Below, piece after piece: positions 45,308 to 53,505 of a stretch of 64,000 bases of DNA. Position numbers and translations under genes: made by a program. The notes beneath the pieces are model-generated. The model ran no database searches and was not told where the DNA came from. It saw only the letters and a list, made by a program, of their open reading frames with translations. Numbering within the stretch: the first letter of the stretch is position 1; every line of letters begins with the position of its first letter. Origin of the DNA: Afifellaceae bacterium (GTDB lineage: Bacteria > Pseudomonadota > Alphaproteobacteria > Rhizobiales > Afifellaceae); assembly GCA_028284625.1 (NCBI GenBank), contig JANQRH010000009.1:186001-250000 (forward strand). The letters are read 5' to 3'.

Positions 45308-45718
45308 TCAGTAGTCCATGCCGGGCCGCAGCGACTTCGCCGCGACAATCCAGCCGGCAACACGCTTCTCGCTGGGCAGGAGGTCGACGCGCTTCTTCTT
45401 CTTGTTGATGTCTTCCATTCGTGCCGTCAGGTTCTTGGCGTTACGGCGGCCCAGATCCTTGACCGTATCGACGCCGGCGGCAACGAGCAGCTCCGCATAA
45501 TCAAGGGCAATGCCACGTACGCGGGTCAGGTCGGCAATATTGGCCCAGTCGACGATATGATGCATGGGAATATCCGCCGCCTCAGAAAGCTCCTTGCGAA
45601 GCTTGGGCGTGGATGTGCGCTGAAGCAGCGTCGTCGTTGACCTGATGCCGTTCAGTTTCAACTTGGTCTTATAAAAGGACGCGATCGCCTTCATCTCTGC
45701 GATCGGATAGGACGCCAT
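45308..45718 (-). CDS. DUF4332 helix-hairpin-helix protein
   Basis: The 136-residue protein contains paired helix-hairpin-helix-like units (LKLNGIRSTTTLLQRTST, VRGIALDYAELLVAAGVDTV) separated by about 50 residues, the pattern of DUF4332. A basic DINKKKKRVDLLPS segment follows. It probably binds nucleic acid or acts in a protein complex, but no function is established. It is just upstream of mutA on the same strand, 54 bases away. Confidence 0.8.
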   Translation of the reverse strand: MASYPIAEMKAIASFYKTKLKLNGIRSTTTLLQRTSTPKLRKELSEAADIPMHHIVDWANIADLTRVRGIALDYAELLVAAGVDTVKDLGRRNAKNLTARMEDINKKKKRVDLLPSEKRVAGWIVAAKSLRPGMDY

Positions 45719-45766
45719 AGCCGCCTCCAGCTCCCAGATGTTCCTAAGACAGAAGCGGCGTTGCGG

Positions 45767-45934
45767 CTAGTGGTCCGATTCCGACATTTGCTACGCGTTG
45801 CAGCCATGCACGGGCAAATGTCGGAATCATTAGGACCATTAGCAAGTTCATGATGCTCGTGGAGCTTTTGAATTTGACATTTGAGCACGGACCCCGCCGC
45901 AAATGGGATTCAAACGTCAAATTCGCTCCACTAG
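45767..45934. repeat. 168-base inverted element with CTAGTGG / CCACTAG ends
   Basis: Outer seven-base ends CTAGTGG (45767-45773) and CCACTAG (45928-45934) bracket two internal hairpins. One has perfect 15-base arms GATTCCGACATTTGC (45777-45791) and GCAAATGTCGGAATC (45814-45828). The other pairs GGAGC...GAATTTGAC with GTCAAATTCGCTCC. The layout resembles a non-coding miniature mobile or palindromic element. It occupies the gap between DUF4332 and the DUF2267-like gene, and no target duplication was established. Confidence 0.6.
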
Positions 45935-45977
45935 AGTGCCGCGTGGGCCACCCGGAAGCGTGGCAAAAATGTCTCGA

Positions 45978-46355
45978 TTAAACGAACTGGCCGAGGCCGG
46001 GGATGGAGGCGATCACATCGTCGACGAGCTCGTCGCCGGCGTGCTTACGGGCAAAGCCCACAATGTCTTTGGTGACGGTTTGGATGTCGCCCATGCCCAG
46101 GCCGATGCCCTGCAACTCACCGGCAACCGCCATGACACCGCCGCCCATGAGACCGCCGAGACCCGATGACAGCGACGAGCCCGCATCGCTTGAGCCGATG
46201 AGCTCCTTGGCGCCGGGGAGGGCGTCGATCAACGCGCCGGCTTTTTCTTGATCGCCTTCCTGCTTGAGGAACGACAGGATGATGCCGATTGCCTTTTGGG
46301 CCGTGGCTTCGTCGATGCCGGCGCTTGCGGCGATCTGGGCGATCAGTTCGTTCAT
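45978..46355 (-). CDS. DUF2267-like protein
   Basis: The 125-residue protein has an N-terminal helical segment (LIAQIAASAGIDEATAQKAI, then FLKQEGDQEKAGALIDALPG), a glycine-rich middle (GLGGLMGGGVMAV) and a C-terminal helical pair ending SIPGLGQFV. This is the layout of the alphaproteobacterial DUF2267/DUF2780-like proteins. ATG 46355 has AAGGAGA six bases upstream, so the longer frame to 46589 is rejected. Function unknown. Divergent from the HerA-like gene. Confidence 0.75.
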   Translation of the reverse strand: MNELIAQIAASAGIDEATAQKAIGIILSFLKQEGDQEKAGALIDALPGAKELIGSSDAGSSLSSGLGGLMGGGVMAVAGELQGIGLGMGDIQTVTKDIVGFARKHAGDELVDDVIASIPGLGQFV

Positions 46356-46475
46356 GTGGCCTCTCCTTGAGCGGGTGCCGTTTAGCCTCCGCGTCGCCGC
46401 GTGGCAAGGGCGATGGCGCTTGCACCGATTGTCCGCGCCCGCGCACCCACCTATAAGGTCGGCGGGACAACAAAG

Positions 46476-48059
46476 ATGCGGGGAAGGCCAGTGCTGCGCG
46501 ACGGGTTTGTCTATCTTGGAACGAGCCGTGACAACAACGACGCGCTCGGCGATCCGCAATATCTCGATCTGAAATACGCCAACCGGCACGGGCTGGTGAC
46601 CGGCGCCACCGGAACCGGCAAGACGGTGTCCCTGCAGATCATGGCGGAAAGCCTGTCGCGGGCCGGGGTTCCGGTGTTCTCAGCCGACGTGAAGGGCGAC
46701 CTTTCCGGCATCGCGGAGGTCGGCGAGGAAAAGGACTTCTTGCAGAAGCGCGCCTCCGACATCGGCTTTGCCGATGATTATAAGCTGGAGCCGGCGCCGA
46801 CCGTCGTCTGGGACATTTTCGGCAAGAAGGGACACCCGATCCGAGCGACGGTTTCGGAGATGGGGCCGCTTCTCTTGTCGCGCCTCATGCAGCTCAACCC
46901 GACGCAGGAGGGTGTGCTCAACATCGCCTTCAAGCTGGCGGATGAGGAGAACCTGCTTCTCCTCGACCTGAAAGACCTGCAGGCGCTGTTGGCGAATGTC
47001 GCGGAGCGGTCGAAGGAGATTTCCGGGCTTTACGGCAATGTGTCGAAGGCCTCCGTGGGCGCCATTCAGCGGCAGCTTCTGGTGCTGGAGCAGCAGGGCG
47101 GCGAGTCCTTCTTCGGTGAACCGGCGCTTGAGATCAGCGATCTGATGCGCACTGATTTAACCGGCCGCGGGGTCGTCAATGTGCTGGCGGCCGATCAGCT
47201 TATGCAGTCGCCGCGACTCTACGCGACGTTCCTCTTGTGGCTGCTCTCGGAGCTGTTTGAGGCGATGCCGGAAGCGGGCGATGTCGACAAGCCACGGATC
47301 GTCTTCTTCTTCGACGAAGCGCATCTTCTGTTCGACGACGCGCCCGATGCGCTGATCGACAAGGTGGAGCAGGTCGTGAAGCTGATCCGCTCCAAGGGCG
47401 TCGGCGTGTTCTTCGTGACGCAGAATCCGCTGGACCTGCCGGAAAGCGTGCTCTCGCAGCTTGGCAACCGCGTGCAGCACGCGCTTCGCGCCTATACGCC
47501 GCGTGAGCAGAAGGCGGTGAAGACGGCGGCAGAGACGTTTCGGCCCAACCCGGCGTTCGACGCGGCAGATGCGATCACGCAGCTTGGCGTCGGCGAGGCG
47601 CTTGTCTCCACGCTCGGCAAGAAAGGCGTGCCGAGCGTGGTTGAGCGGACGCTGATCCGTCCGCCGTCGTCGCGGCTCGGCCCCATCACGCCTGAGGAGC
47701 GCGCTGAAGTCATGAAGCGCAGCCCGGTGCACGGCAAATACGACACCACGCTCGACCGAGAGTCCGCCTACGAGGTTTTGGCCAAGCGCGCCGAGATGGC
47801 GGCAAAGGCGGAAGCTGAGGCTGAGGCGGAAGCAGAGGCGGAGGCACGCGCCGAAAAGGCGGAGAGAAGTCGCCGGCGGCGCACGACGTCGCGCCGCCGC
47901 ACGCCCGATTACGATGAGCCGGCGCCGCGACGCAGGCGCACTCGCAGCTCCAACCGCCAATCGGTTACGGAGGCGGCGATGAAGTCGGTCGTGCGTTCGG
48001 TCGGCAGCTCGCTTGGGAAGGCGCTGGTGCGCGGCATCCTCGGCTCGCTGAAGCGCTAG
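46476..48059 (+). CDS. HerA-like ATPase, DUF853 (YjgR) family
   Basis: The 527-residue protein has Walker A GATGTGKT near residue 47, [13 protein letters not shown], Walker [12 protein letters not shown] and a [17 protein letters not shown] sensor region, all typical of the DUF853 branch of HerA/FtsK-like motors. The C-terminus has a long Glu/Ala repeat, then an Arg-rich tail ([16 protein letters not shown]), likely DNA- or membrane-contacting. Start: ATG 46476 (MRGRPVLRD) matches the family start better than 46401. Its role is unproven; no NurA nuclease neighbour is present. Confidence 0.88.
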   Translation: MRGRPVLRDGFVYLGTSRDNNDALGDPQYLDLKYANRHGLVTGATGTGKTVSLQIMAESLSRAGVPVFSADVKGDLSGIAEVGEEKDFLQKRASDIGFADDYKLEPAPTVVWDIFGKKGHPIRATVSEMGPLLLSRLMQLNPTQEGVLNIAFKLADEENLLLLDLKDLQALLANVAERSKEISGLYGNVSKASVGAIQRQLLVLEQQGGESFFGEPALEISDLMRTDLTGRGVVNVLAADQLMQSPRLYATFLLWLLSELFEAMPEAGDVDKPRIVFFFDEAHLLFDDAPDALIDKVEQVVKLIRSKGVGVFFVTQNPLDLPESVLSQLGNRVQHALRAYTPREQKAVKTAAETFRPNPAFDAADAITQLGVGEALVSTLGKKGVPSVVERTLIRPPSSRLGPITPEERAEVMKRSPVHGKYDTTLDRESAYEVLAKRAEMAAKAEAEAEAEAEAEARAEKAERSRRRRTTSRRRTPDYDEPAPRRRRTRSSNRQSVTEAAMKSVVRSVGSSLGKALVRGILGSLKR

Positions 48060-48063
48060 CATC

Positions 48064-49449
48064 ATGGCTCAACTGGACGCCATTCTGGCGCATATCGATT
48101 CAGAGCTTGAGGGGAGTCTGGAGCGGCTGTTTCAGCTCCTGCGCCTCAAGTCGATCTCCGCTGATTCAGCCTACGCCGATGATTGCCGCGCAGCGGCGGG
48201 CTGGTGTGCGGACACGCTCAACGACATGGGCATTGAAGCATCGGTGCGCGATACGATCGGGCTGCCGATGGTCGTGGGTCGCTATCGCAGCGCCGGCGAG
48301 AGCGCGCCGCATGTCTTGTTCTACGGCCATTACGATGTGCAGCCGGTCGATCCGCTGGAGCTTTGGGCGCGCGATCCATTCGACCCAGCCATCGCCGAGG
48401 TGGACGGAGAGAAGCGCATTCTGGCGCGCGGGGCGGCCGACGATAAGGGTCAGCTCATGACCTTCTTCGAGGCAGCGCGTGCGTGGATGAACATTGAAGG
48501 CCGGCTGCCGGTCAATCTCACCGTGCTTCTGGAGGGCGAGGAGGAATCGTCGAGCCCCAGCATGGTGCCGTTCCTGACGGAGAATGCCGACGAGTTGAAG
48601 GCGGACGTGGCGCTCGTCTGCGACACGAATATGTGGGATCGGCAGACGCCGGCGATCGCCACCATGCTGCGCGGGCTCGTCTACGACGAGGTGATCGTCG
48701 AGGCGGCGAGCCATGATCTGCATTCCGGCCTTTACGGAAGTGCGGCGCGCAATCCCATCCACGTGCTCGCCGATATCCTCTCAGGCCTGCACGACGGCGA
48801 CGGCCGGATTATGATCCCGGGTTTCTATGACGGTGTGGCCGAGCCGACGGCGGAGCAGCGGGCCGCGTGGCAAGCGCTCGATTTCGACAGCGCGGCGTTT
48901 CTTGGCGATGTCGGCTTGTCGATCCCGGCCGGTGAGGCAGGCTATTCCGTGCTGGAGCACATCTGGGCGCGGCCGACGGCGGAGGTGAACGGCGTGGTCG
49001 GCGGCTATATTGGCGAGGGCGCCAAGACCGTGATCCCGGCGGAAGCCTCGGCGAAGGTGTCGTTTCGGCTTGTCGGCGAGCAGGATCCGGATCGCGTTCG
49101 CGACGGTTTTCGCACCTTCGTCAAGGATCGGCTGCCGGACGATTGCCGCGCGCGCTTCATCGACCATGGCGGCGACCGAGCGATCAGTCAGCCGGGCGAC
49201 GGTCCATGGATCAAGACGGCGCAGCAGGCACTATCGGACGAATGGGGCCGCGACGCTGCGGTGATCGGCATGGGTGGCTCCATCCCGATTGTCACGCAGT
49301 TCAAGCGCATGCTCGGCATGGATTCCCTGCTGATCGGGTTCGGCCACGCCGACGACCGCGTTCATTCGCCGAACGAGAAATACAATCTGGACAGCTACCA
49401 CCGCGGCACGCGCTCCTGGGCGCGCGTGCTTGCCGCGCTTGCGGAGTGA
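48064..49449 (+). CDS. M20 family metallopeptidase (dipeptidase)
   Basis: The 461-residue enzyme is a zinc-dependent M20/M25/M40 hydrolase. YGHYDVQPVDP provides the first metal histidine near residue 90, ARGAADDKGQ carries the bridging Asp, LLEGEEESSSP the general-base Glu pair, and a final metal His lies in ADDRVHSPNEKYN. The dimerisation lid is in the middle third. It follows the HerA-like gene by four bases, so the two are likely co-transcribed. It probably cleaves dipeptides or N-acyl amino acids in the cytoplasm. Confidence 0.92.
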   Translation: MAQLDAILAHIDSELEGSLERLFQLLRLKSISADSAYADDCRAAAGWCADTLNDMGIEASVRDTIGLPMVVGRYRSAGESAPHVLFYGHYDVQPVDPLELWARDPFDPAIAEVDGEKRILARGAADDKGQLMTFFEAARAWMNIEGRLPVNLTVLLEGEEESSSPSMVPFLTENADELKADVALVCDTNMWDRQTPAIATMLRGLVYDEVIVEAASHDLHSGLYGSAARNPIHVLADILSGLHDGDGRIMIPGFYDGVAEPTAEQRAAWQALDFDSAAFLGDVGLSIPAGEAGYSVLEHIWARPTAEVNGVVGGYIGEGAKTVIPAEASAKVSFRLVGEQDPDRVRDGFRTFVKDRLPDDCRARFIDHGGDRAISQPGDGPWIKTAQQALSDEWGRDAAVIGMGGSIPIVTQFKRMLGMDSLLIGFGHADDRVHSPNEKYNLDSYHRGTRSWARVLAALAE

Positions 49450-49458
49450 ACGCGCGCG

Positions 49459-50121
49459 TCAATCGAGCTGCGTCAGGCCGTCGAGCGACCTGAGAACCGC
49501 CGACGGCGAGAGGTCGGTATATTCGTCCGGCGCTCCGGCGCGGTTGACCCACACTGTGCGGAAGCCGTGGACGGTCGCGCCTGCAATGTCCCAGCGGTTG
49601 GAAGACTGGAACGACACCGCGTCGGGGTAGACGCGAAACTGCGTGGTGACCATTTCGTAGACGCGGGGGTCGGACTTGTAGGTCTTGATCTCGTCGACGG
49701 ACAGGACCGCGTCGAAGATGCCGTCAAGACCGGCGGCGGAGACGGCGCCGGCCAACATGTCGGGCGAGCCGTTTGAGAGTATGGCGAGCTGCTTGTTGTC
49801 CTGTTTCAGCGCGCGGATGACCTCAGGCACCTCGGGGTAGCAGTCCAGCCGGCGATAGGCGCCGAGAAGATCGGCGCGCGTGCTCTTGTCGGCGCTGGGA
49901 ACTGCGGCAAACGCGAAATCCAAAGCCTCTTCCGTCAGCGTCCAGAAATCGCGGTAGCGGCCGGAAAGCGTCCGCACCCAGGAATATTCCAGCTGCTTGG
50001 CGCGCCAGATGTCGGAGAGCCGCGCTGCATCGGGCCCGACCGCGTCGGCGTGGCGGCGAACCGCCGCGTGAACGTCAAACAACGTTCCGTAAGCGTCGAA
50101 GGCGTAGACGGTGCAGGCCAT
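49459..50121 (-). CDS. Haloacid dehalogenase, type II
   Basis: The 220-residue protein is a HAD-superfamily L-2-haloacid dehalogenase type. The nucleophile Asp9 is in FDAYGTLFDV, followed by LSNGSPDML (Ser/Asn), KSDPRVYEM (conserved Lys region) and SFQSSNRWDIAGA, the type II signature. It would convert 2-haloalkanoic acids to hydroxy acids, although many such genes have other small substrates. It is convergent with the dipeptidase gene. Confidence 0.9.
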   Translation of the reverse strand: MACTVYAFDAYGTLFDVHAAVRRHADAVGPDAARLSDIWRAKQLEYSWVRTLSGRYRDFWTLTEEALDFAFAAVPSADKSTRADLLGAYRRLDCYPEVPEVIRALKQDNKQLAILSNGSPDMLAGAVSAAGLDGIFDAVLSVDEIKTYKSDPRVYEMVTTQFRVYPDAVSFQSSNRWDIAGATVHGFRTVWVNRAGAPDEYTDLSPSAVLRSLDGLTQLD

Positions 50122-50147
50122 GGGTCGTCTTTTTCAGGAGGCGCGTC

Positions 50148-50528
50148 TCAGATCATCCAGCTCGTCGGATTGGGGACCGGATTGCTCGCGGATGCCCATT
50201 GCAGGCCCTTGACGCAGCGGATGATCGCCCAGACGAGCACGGCGAAAAGCAAGAGGAAGCCGATGCCGATGAACATGAGGACGACGCAAATGGCCGAATA
50301 GAGCAGGCCGATCCAGAATGTGCGGATGAGGTAGGTGTAGTGGCTTTCCGTCCAGGTTCCGCTCACCTGGGGGCGGTTGATGTAGGCCATGACCAGGCCG
50401 ACGAGCACGGTAAGGCCAATCAACACGCTCGCGAGATAGAGCACATAGACCAGCTTCACATTGCTCCCGCCGGGAGCCAGGTAGCCGGTCAGCGCGTCCT
50501 TCGACACAGGTTGGTTGCTATCAGACAT
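50148..50528 (-). CDS. DUF4870-like small membrane protein
   Basis: The 126-residue protein has three hydrophobic segments (LVYVLYLASVLIGLTVLVGL, IGLLYSAICVVLMFIGIGF, LLFAVLVWAIIRCV) and an intervening polar TESHYTYLIRTFW piece typical of DUF4870-like inner-membrane proteins. No catalytic residue is evident. It precedes the haloacid dehalogenase gene on the same strand by 26 bases. Confidence 0.78.
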   Translation of the reverse strand: MSDSNQPVSKDALTGYLAPGGSNVKLVYVLYLASVLIGLTVLVGLVMAYINRPQVSGTWTESHYTYLIRTFWIGLLYSAICVVLMFIGIGFLLLFAVLVWAIIRCVKGLQWASASNPVPNPTSWMI

Positions 50529-50668
50529 GGCATCGCCCTTTGCTTTTGTTCACGGCTTCAAGAGGCCGGCCCGGTGGCCGCCAGCGGGCCCGGCCGGGGA
50601 CACTTGTCGCCGCATAGGGAGTTGATAAACCAAATTGGGGGCACGTTGCACGCGAAGGAAGTCAAGCC

Positions 50669-50911
50669 ATGACCCATAAGGCCAGGGATTTGCTTGCCGG
50701 CTGGATCGCGGAGAACGTCCAGTCCGCCCCGGATAACGAGCGCAGCCGGGATGCCGCCGAGCTTGCGGCGGAGTTTCTCGCCTACGCCAAGGACGCCGGA
50801 TTGAGCGCCGATGACCTGGCGGAGCTGCAGGAAGATTTCGGCGACAACCTTGCCGGCCATCTCAGAGACGCCCTGTCGGCGGCCGGCGGATCGGTAGACG
50901 AGGATACGTAA
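50669..50911 (+). CDS. Small acidic helical protein, 80 aa
   Basis: The 80-residue protein is soluble, acidic and predominantly helical (RDLLAGWIAENVQ, AAELAAEFLAYAKDAGLSAD). AAGGAAG precedes the ATG by seven bases. It resembles DUF768-type small proteins of Rhizobiales in composition, but I cannot confirm it. Function unknown. Confidence 0.6.
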   Translation: MTHKARDLLAGWIAENVQSAPDNERSRDAAELAAEFLAYAKDAGLSADDLAELQEDFGDNLAGHLRDALSAAGGSVDEDT

Positions 50912-51018
50912 CGACGGCCCGGCATCTTGGCGCGATCGCCGAAATGCCAGGAGACAGACGGGCCAAGACGGGATAATTGACCCAATCTGGGCCGCGATGG
51001 TCGCGGCGGAGGTCAAAG

Positions 51019-51873
51019 ATGGCGGAGTGGTCGCAAACCTGGACCTACCTTGACGGCGATTGGCACGAGGGAAACGTGTCGATCTTCGGGCCGCGCACGC
51101 ACGCCGTCTGGCTGGGCTCAAGCGTTTTTGATGGGGCGCGAGCCTTCGAGGGCGTGATGCCCGATCTCGACCGGCATTGTGCACGCGTCAACGCCTCCGC
51201 ACGGTCGCTGGGGCTCAGGCCGAGTGTCGACGTTGAGACCATGGTTGGCCTGGCGCGGGACGGCGCGAAACGCTTCGCCTCCGACGCGGCGCTCTATATC
51301 AGGCCGATGTATTGGGCGGAGCAGGGCGGCTTCATGTCCGTGCCGCCCGATCCTGACTCAACGCGCTTCCTGCTGTGCATGCACGAAACACCGATGCCGC
51401 CGCCGAGCGGCCTGTCGCTTTCCGTCTCGCCCTTCCGGCGGCCGACGATCGAGTGCATGCCGACGGACGCCAAGGCTGGGTGCCTCTATCCCAATAACGG
51501 CCGCGCCATCATGGAGGCTCGCGCGCGCGGCTTCGACAATGCGCTGGTGCGCGACATGCTGGGGAATGTCGCGGAGACCGGCACGTCAAACATCTTCATG
51601 GCGAAGGATGGGGTCGTTCTGACACCGGCGCCGAACCGGACGTTTCTGAACGGCATCACTCGCCAACGCGTGATCACGCTGCTGCGCGAGGCGGGGCAGG
51701 AGGTGCAAGAGACGACGCTGACGGTTGAAGATTTCCTCGATGCGGATGAGATATTCACCACCGGCAATTACTCCAAGGTGGTGCCGGTCAGTCGGATTGA
51801 GGATCGCGAACTGCAGCCCGGTCCAATGCATGCCAAAGCGCGTAAGCTCTATTGGGATTGGGCGCACGTCTAG
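51019..51873 (+). CDS. Branched-chain amino-acid aminotransferase-like enzyme (fold type IV)
   Basis: The 284-residue enzyme is a fold-type IV aminotransferase. The opening VSIFGPRTHAVWLGSSVFDG is typical, the PLP lysine is in DAKAGCLYPNNGRAIMEA, and the phosphate-binding loop GNVAETGTSNIFM is near residue 195. The family includes IlvE, D-amino-acid aminotransferase and ADC lyase; the overall pattern fits branched-chain aminotransferase best. ATG 51019 has GGAGG seven bases upstream, rejecting 50977. Confidence 0.85.
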   Translation: MAEWSQTWTYLDGDWHEGNVSIFGPRTHAVWLGSSVFDGARAFEGVMPDLDRHCARVNASARSLGLRPSVDVETMVGLARDGAKRFASDAALYIRPMYWAEQGGFMSVPPDPDSTRFLLCMHETPMPPPSGLSLSVSPFRRPTIECMPTDAKAGCLYPNNGRAIMEARARGFDNALVRDMLGNVAETGTSNIFMAKDGVVLTPAPNRTFLNGITRQRVITLLREAGQEVQETTLTVEDFLDADEIFTTGNYSKVVPVSRIEDRELQPGPMHAKARKLYWDWAHV

Positions 51874-51929
51874 GAATGTGCGGCGGGAGGACGATCGAAG
51901 CGAAGAGTGGGGCGGAGTCGGAGAACCAA

Positions 51930-52262
51930 ATGCGAAAAATCGTTGCTCTAGCCATGACGCTGGCCGTTGTCGCCCCAATCGGCGTGGCAAGTCCGCTCCA
52001 CGACGCGTTCGCCTATCAGGCGCCGCGCCCGCCGGTCGGCGGCGATTGCAATCAGATAGCCGCGGCGATCGGACCGGATGCGACCTGGTACGGCGAGATC
52101 GCCGGCCGGCGCTGGGACAACGTGCAGGACCAATATTATCCGTTCTCTGCGCGCGGGTGCTTTCACAGCGAGAGAGAGTGCCGCATCTGGCACAACCAGG
52201 CGCTGACCTATATGGACCGCGGGCCGATGAACTATGCGATCTGCCGACGGGGTCTGCGCTAG
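51930..52262 (+). CDS. Small exported protein, 110 aa
   Basis: A signal peptide (IVALAMTLAVVAPIGVAS) precedes a short mature domain with four cysteines (GGDCN, RGCFHSERECR, YAICRR) that could form two disulfides. GGAG lies six bases upstream of the ATG at 51930. The stop is followed by a short GC hairpin at 52280-52300 between this gene and the convergent TetR gene. Family not recognised. Confidence 0.65.
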   Translation: MRKIVALAMTLAVVAPIGVASPLHDAFAYQAPRPPVGGDCNQIAAAIGPDATWYGEIAGRRWDNVQDQYYPFSARGCFHSERECRIWHNQALTYMDRGPMNYAICRRGLR

Positions 52263-52279
52263 CTCAAAGCTCGATCCGC

Positions 52280-52300
52280 CCGGCCAATACAATCGGCCGG
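52280..52300. terminator. Possible bidirectional terminator hairpin
   Basis: CCGGCC (52280-52285) and GGCCGG (52295-52300) pair across a nine-base AT-rich loop in the 45-base gap between two convergent genes. There is no clear T-run on either side, so this is tentative. Confidence 0.4.
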
Positions 52301-52307
52301 TGGGGCG

Positions 52308-52913
52308 CTAAGCGTCTTTGTCTTCCGTGCCGTAAGCCGACACGATCGTGTCGACGCTTGCCTCCACGATGCGATCGACCTCTTTGGCGCTCACGAGAGC
52401 GCCGGAAAAGATCGCCGGCCAGAACGCCTGCGTCTTGATCATTCCGAGGAACTGTTTGGCGACACGATCCGGATCGTCGGTGCTCAGAGCGCCACTTTCG
52501 GTCGCGGCCCGGAAGAAGGATCCGAAAATCCCTTCATGCACCGAGGGCAGATTGAGGCGGCGCGCCAAATCGGGGTCGCGCAGAAGCTCACTTGTGCCCA
52601 TGCGCATCATGTCCATGAAGTCTTCTGAGCGAAGAAGTCGCCCTTCGGCGCGGCCAAGCTCTAAAAGCTGTGAGCGCAGCGGCTTGTCGGGTTCGTAGGA
52701 GACCTGGATCGCTGCCAGGACCTGGTCACGGGCGCGATCGGCGATGGAGCGAAACAGCGCCTCCTTGCTTTCGAAGTGATTGTAGACGGTCCGTTTGGAG
52801 ACCTCAGCGCACGCCGCGATGCGGTCCATGTTGGCGCCCTCGAAGCCGCGCTTCTGGAACTCCGCGATCGCCGCGTCGATAATCTGCTTCCTCTTACATT
52901 CCAGTGGCGGCAT
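52308..52913 (-). CDS. TetR-family transcriptional regulator
   Basis: The 201-residue regulator has a typical TetR N-terminal helix-turn-helix (KRKQIIDAAIAEFQKRGFEG and MDRIAACAEVSKRTVYNHFE) with YNHFESKEALF ending the DNA-binding domain. A helical ligand-binding domain of the AefR/RutR-like C-terminal type follows (FWPAIFSGALVS). It is divergent from the molybdenum hydroxylase genes, and two matching palindromes lie between them, so it probably represses that operon and itself. Ligand unknown. Confidence 0.92.
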   Translation of the reverse strand: MPPLECKRKQIIDAAIAEFQKRGFEGANMDRIAACAEVSKRTVYNHFESKEALFRSIADRARDQVLAAIQVSYEPDKPLRSQLLELGRAEGRLLRSEDFMDMMRMGTSELLRDPDLARRLNLPSVHEGIFGSFFRAATESGALSTDDPDRVAKQFLGMIKTQAFWPAIFSGALVSAKEVDRIVEASVDTIVSAYGTEDKDA

Positions 52914-52965
52914 TCAATCGTCCCAGCGTGATCACGCGGAGTTTATAGGCGGGGCCGCCGCAGCA

Positions 52966-52983
52966 GTAAACTCACCAGTTTAC
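52966..52983. promoter_or_regulatory. TetR operator-like palindrome 1
   Basis: GTAAACT-CACC-AGTTTAC is a perfect seven-base-arm inverted repeat in the 126-base spacer between the divergent tetR and hydroxylase genes. It shares TA-ACTCA-CAGT-TA with palindrome 2, 34 bases further along (centre to centre). Confidence 0.7.
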
Positions 52984-53000
52984 AATAGCGCGTTGGGCGT

Positions 53001-53016
53001 TACACTCAGCAGTGTA
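53001..53016. promoter_or_regulatory. TetR operator-like palindrome 2
   Basis: TACACT-CAGC-AGTGTA has perfect six-base arms and the same consensus as palindrome 1. It ends 23 bases before the hydroxylase small-subunit start, so occupation would block transcription or initiation there. Confidence 0.7.
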
Positions 53017-53039
53017 CCAGATTCCGCAGGAGGCTCCCC

Positions 53040-53501
53040 TTGGCGACACAGCTCACACTGAACGGCGAGACCGTGTCAATCGACGCGCCGCCCGACACAC
53101 CGCTTCTTTGGGTCCTGCGCGACGAAGTCGGGCTGACCGGGACGAAATACGGATGCGGGATCGCCTTTTGCGGGGCGTGCACGGTGCATGTCGACGGCAC
53201 GCCGATGCGCTCCTGCCAGGCCTTTCTGGGGGACCTTGAGGGTTCGTCGGTGACGACTATCGAAGGCGCGAAGGGTGACGTGGCGGAGGCGGTGCAGACC
53301 GCCTGGCGCACGCTCGACGTCGTGCAGTGTGGCTATTGCCAATCGGGGCAGATCATGTCGGCGATCGGACTTTTGGAGAGCAATCCGCGCCCGAGCGACG
53401 AAGACATCGACGCCTTTATGAGCGGCAATATCTGCCGCTGCGCAACCTACCAACGCATCCGCGCGGCCATTCATTACGCGGCCGAAATGATGGAGGCCTG
53501 A
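53040..53501 (+). CDS. Molybdenum hydroxylase [2Fe-2S] small subunit (IorA-like)
   Basis: The 153-residue iron-sulfur subunit holds two [2Fe-2S] clusters: the plant-ferredoxin-like motif [14 protein letters not shown] plus RSC, and the C-terminal helical cluster CGYCQSGQI plus CRCATYQRI. It belongs with isoquinoline 1-oxidoreductase or nicotinate/aldehyde dehydrogenase alpha subunits. The start is TTG at 53040 with AGGAGG seven bases upstream. Four bases separate it from the catalytic subunit gene. It passes electrons from the molybdenum site onward, probably to the nearby cytochrome c. Confidence 0.9.
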   Translation: MATQLTLNGETVSIDAPPDTPLLWVLRDEVGLTGTKYGCGIAFCGACTVHVDGTPMRSCQAFLGDLEGSSVTTIEGAKGDVAEAVQTAWRTLDVVQCGYCQSGQIMSAIGLLESNPRPSDEDIDAFMSGNICRCATYQRIRAAIHYAAEMMEA

Positions 53502-53505
53502 GGCG

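Noticed and set aside
47810-47860. Glu/Ala codon repeat in the HerA-like gene
   Set aside because: An in-frame low-complexity linker, not a tandem array with independent function.
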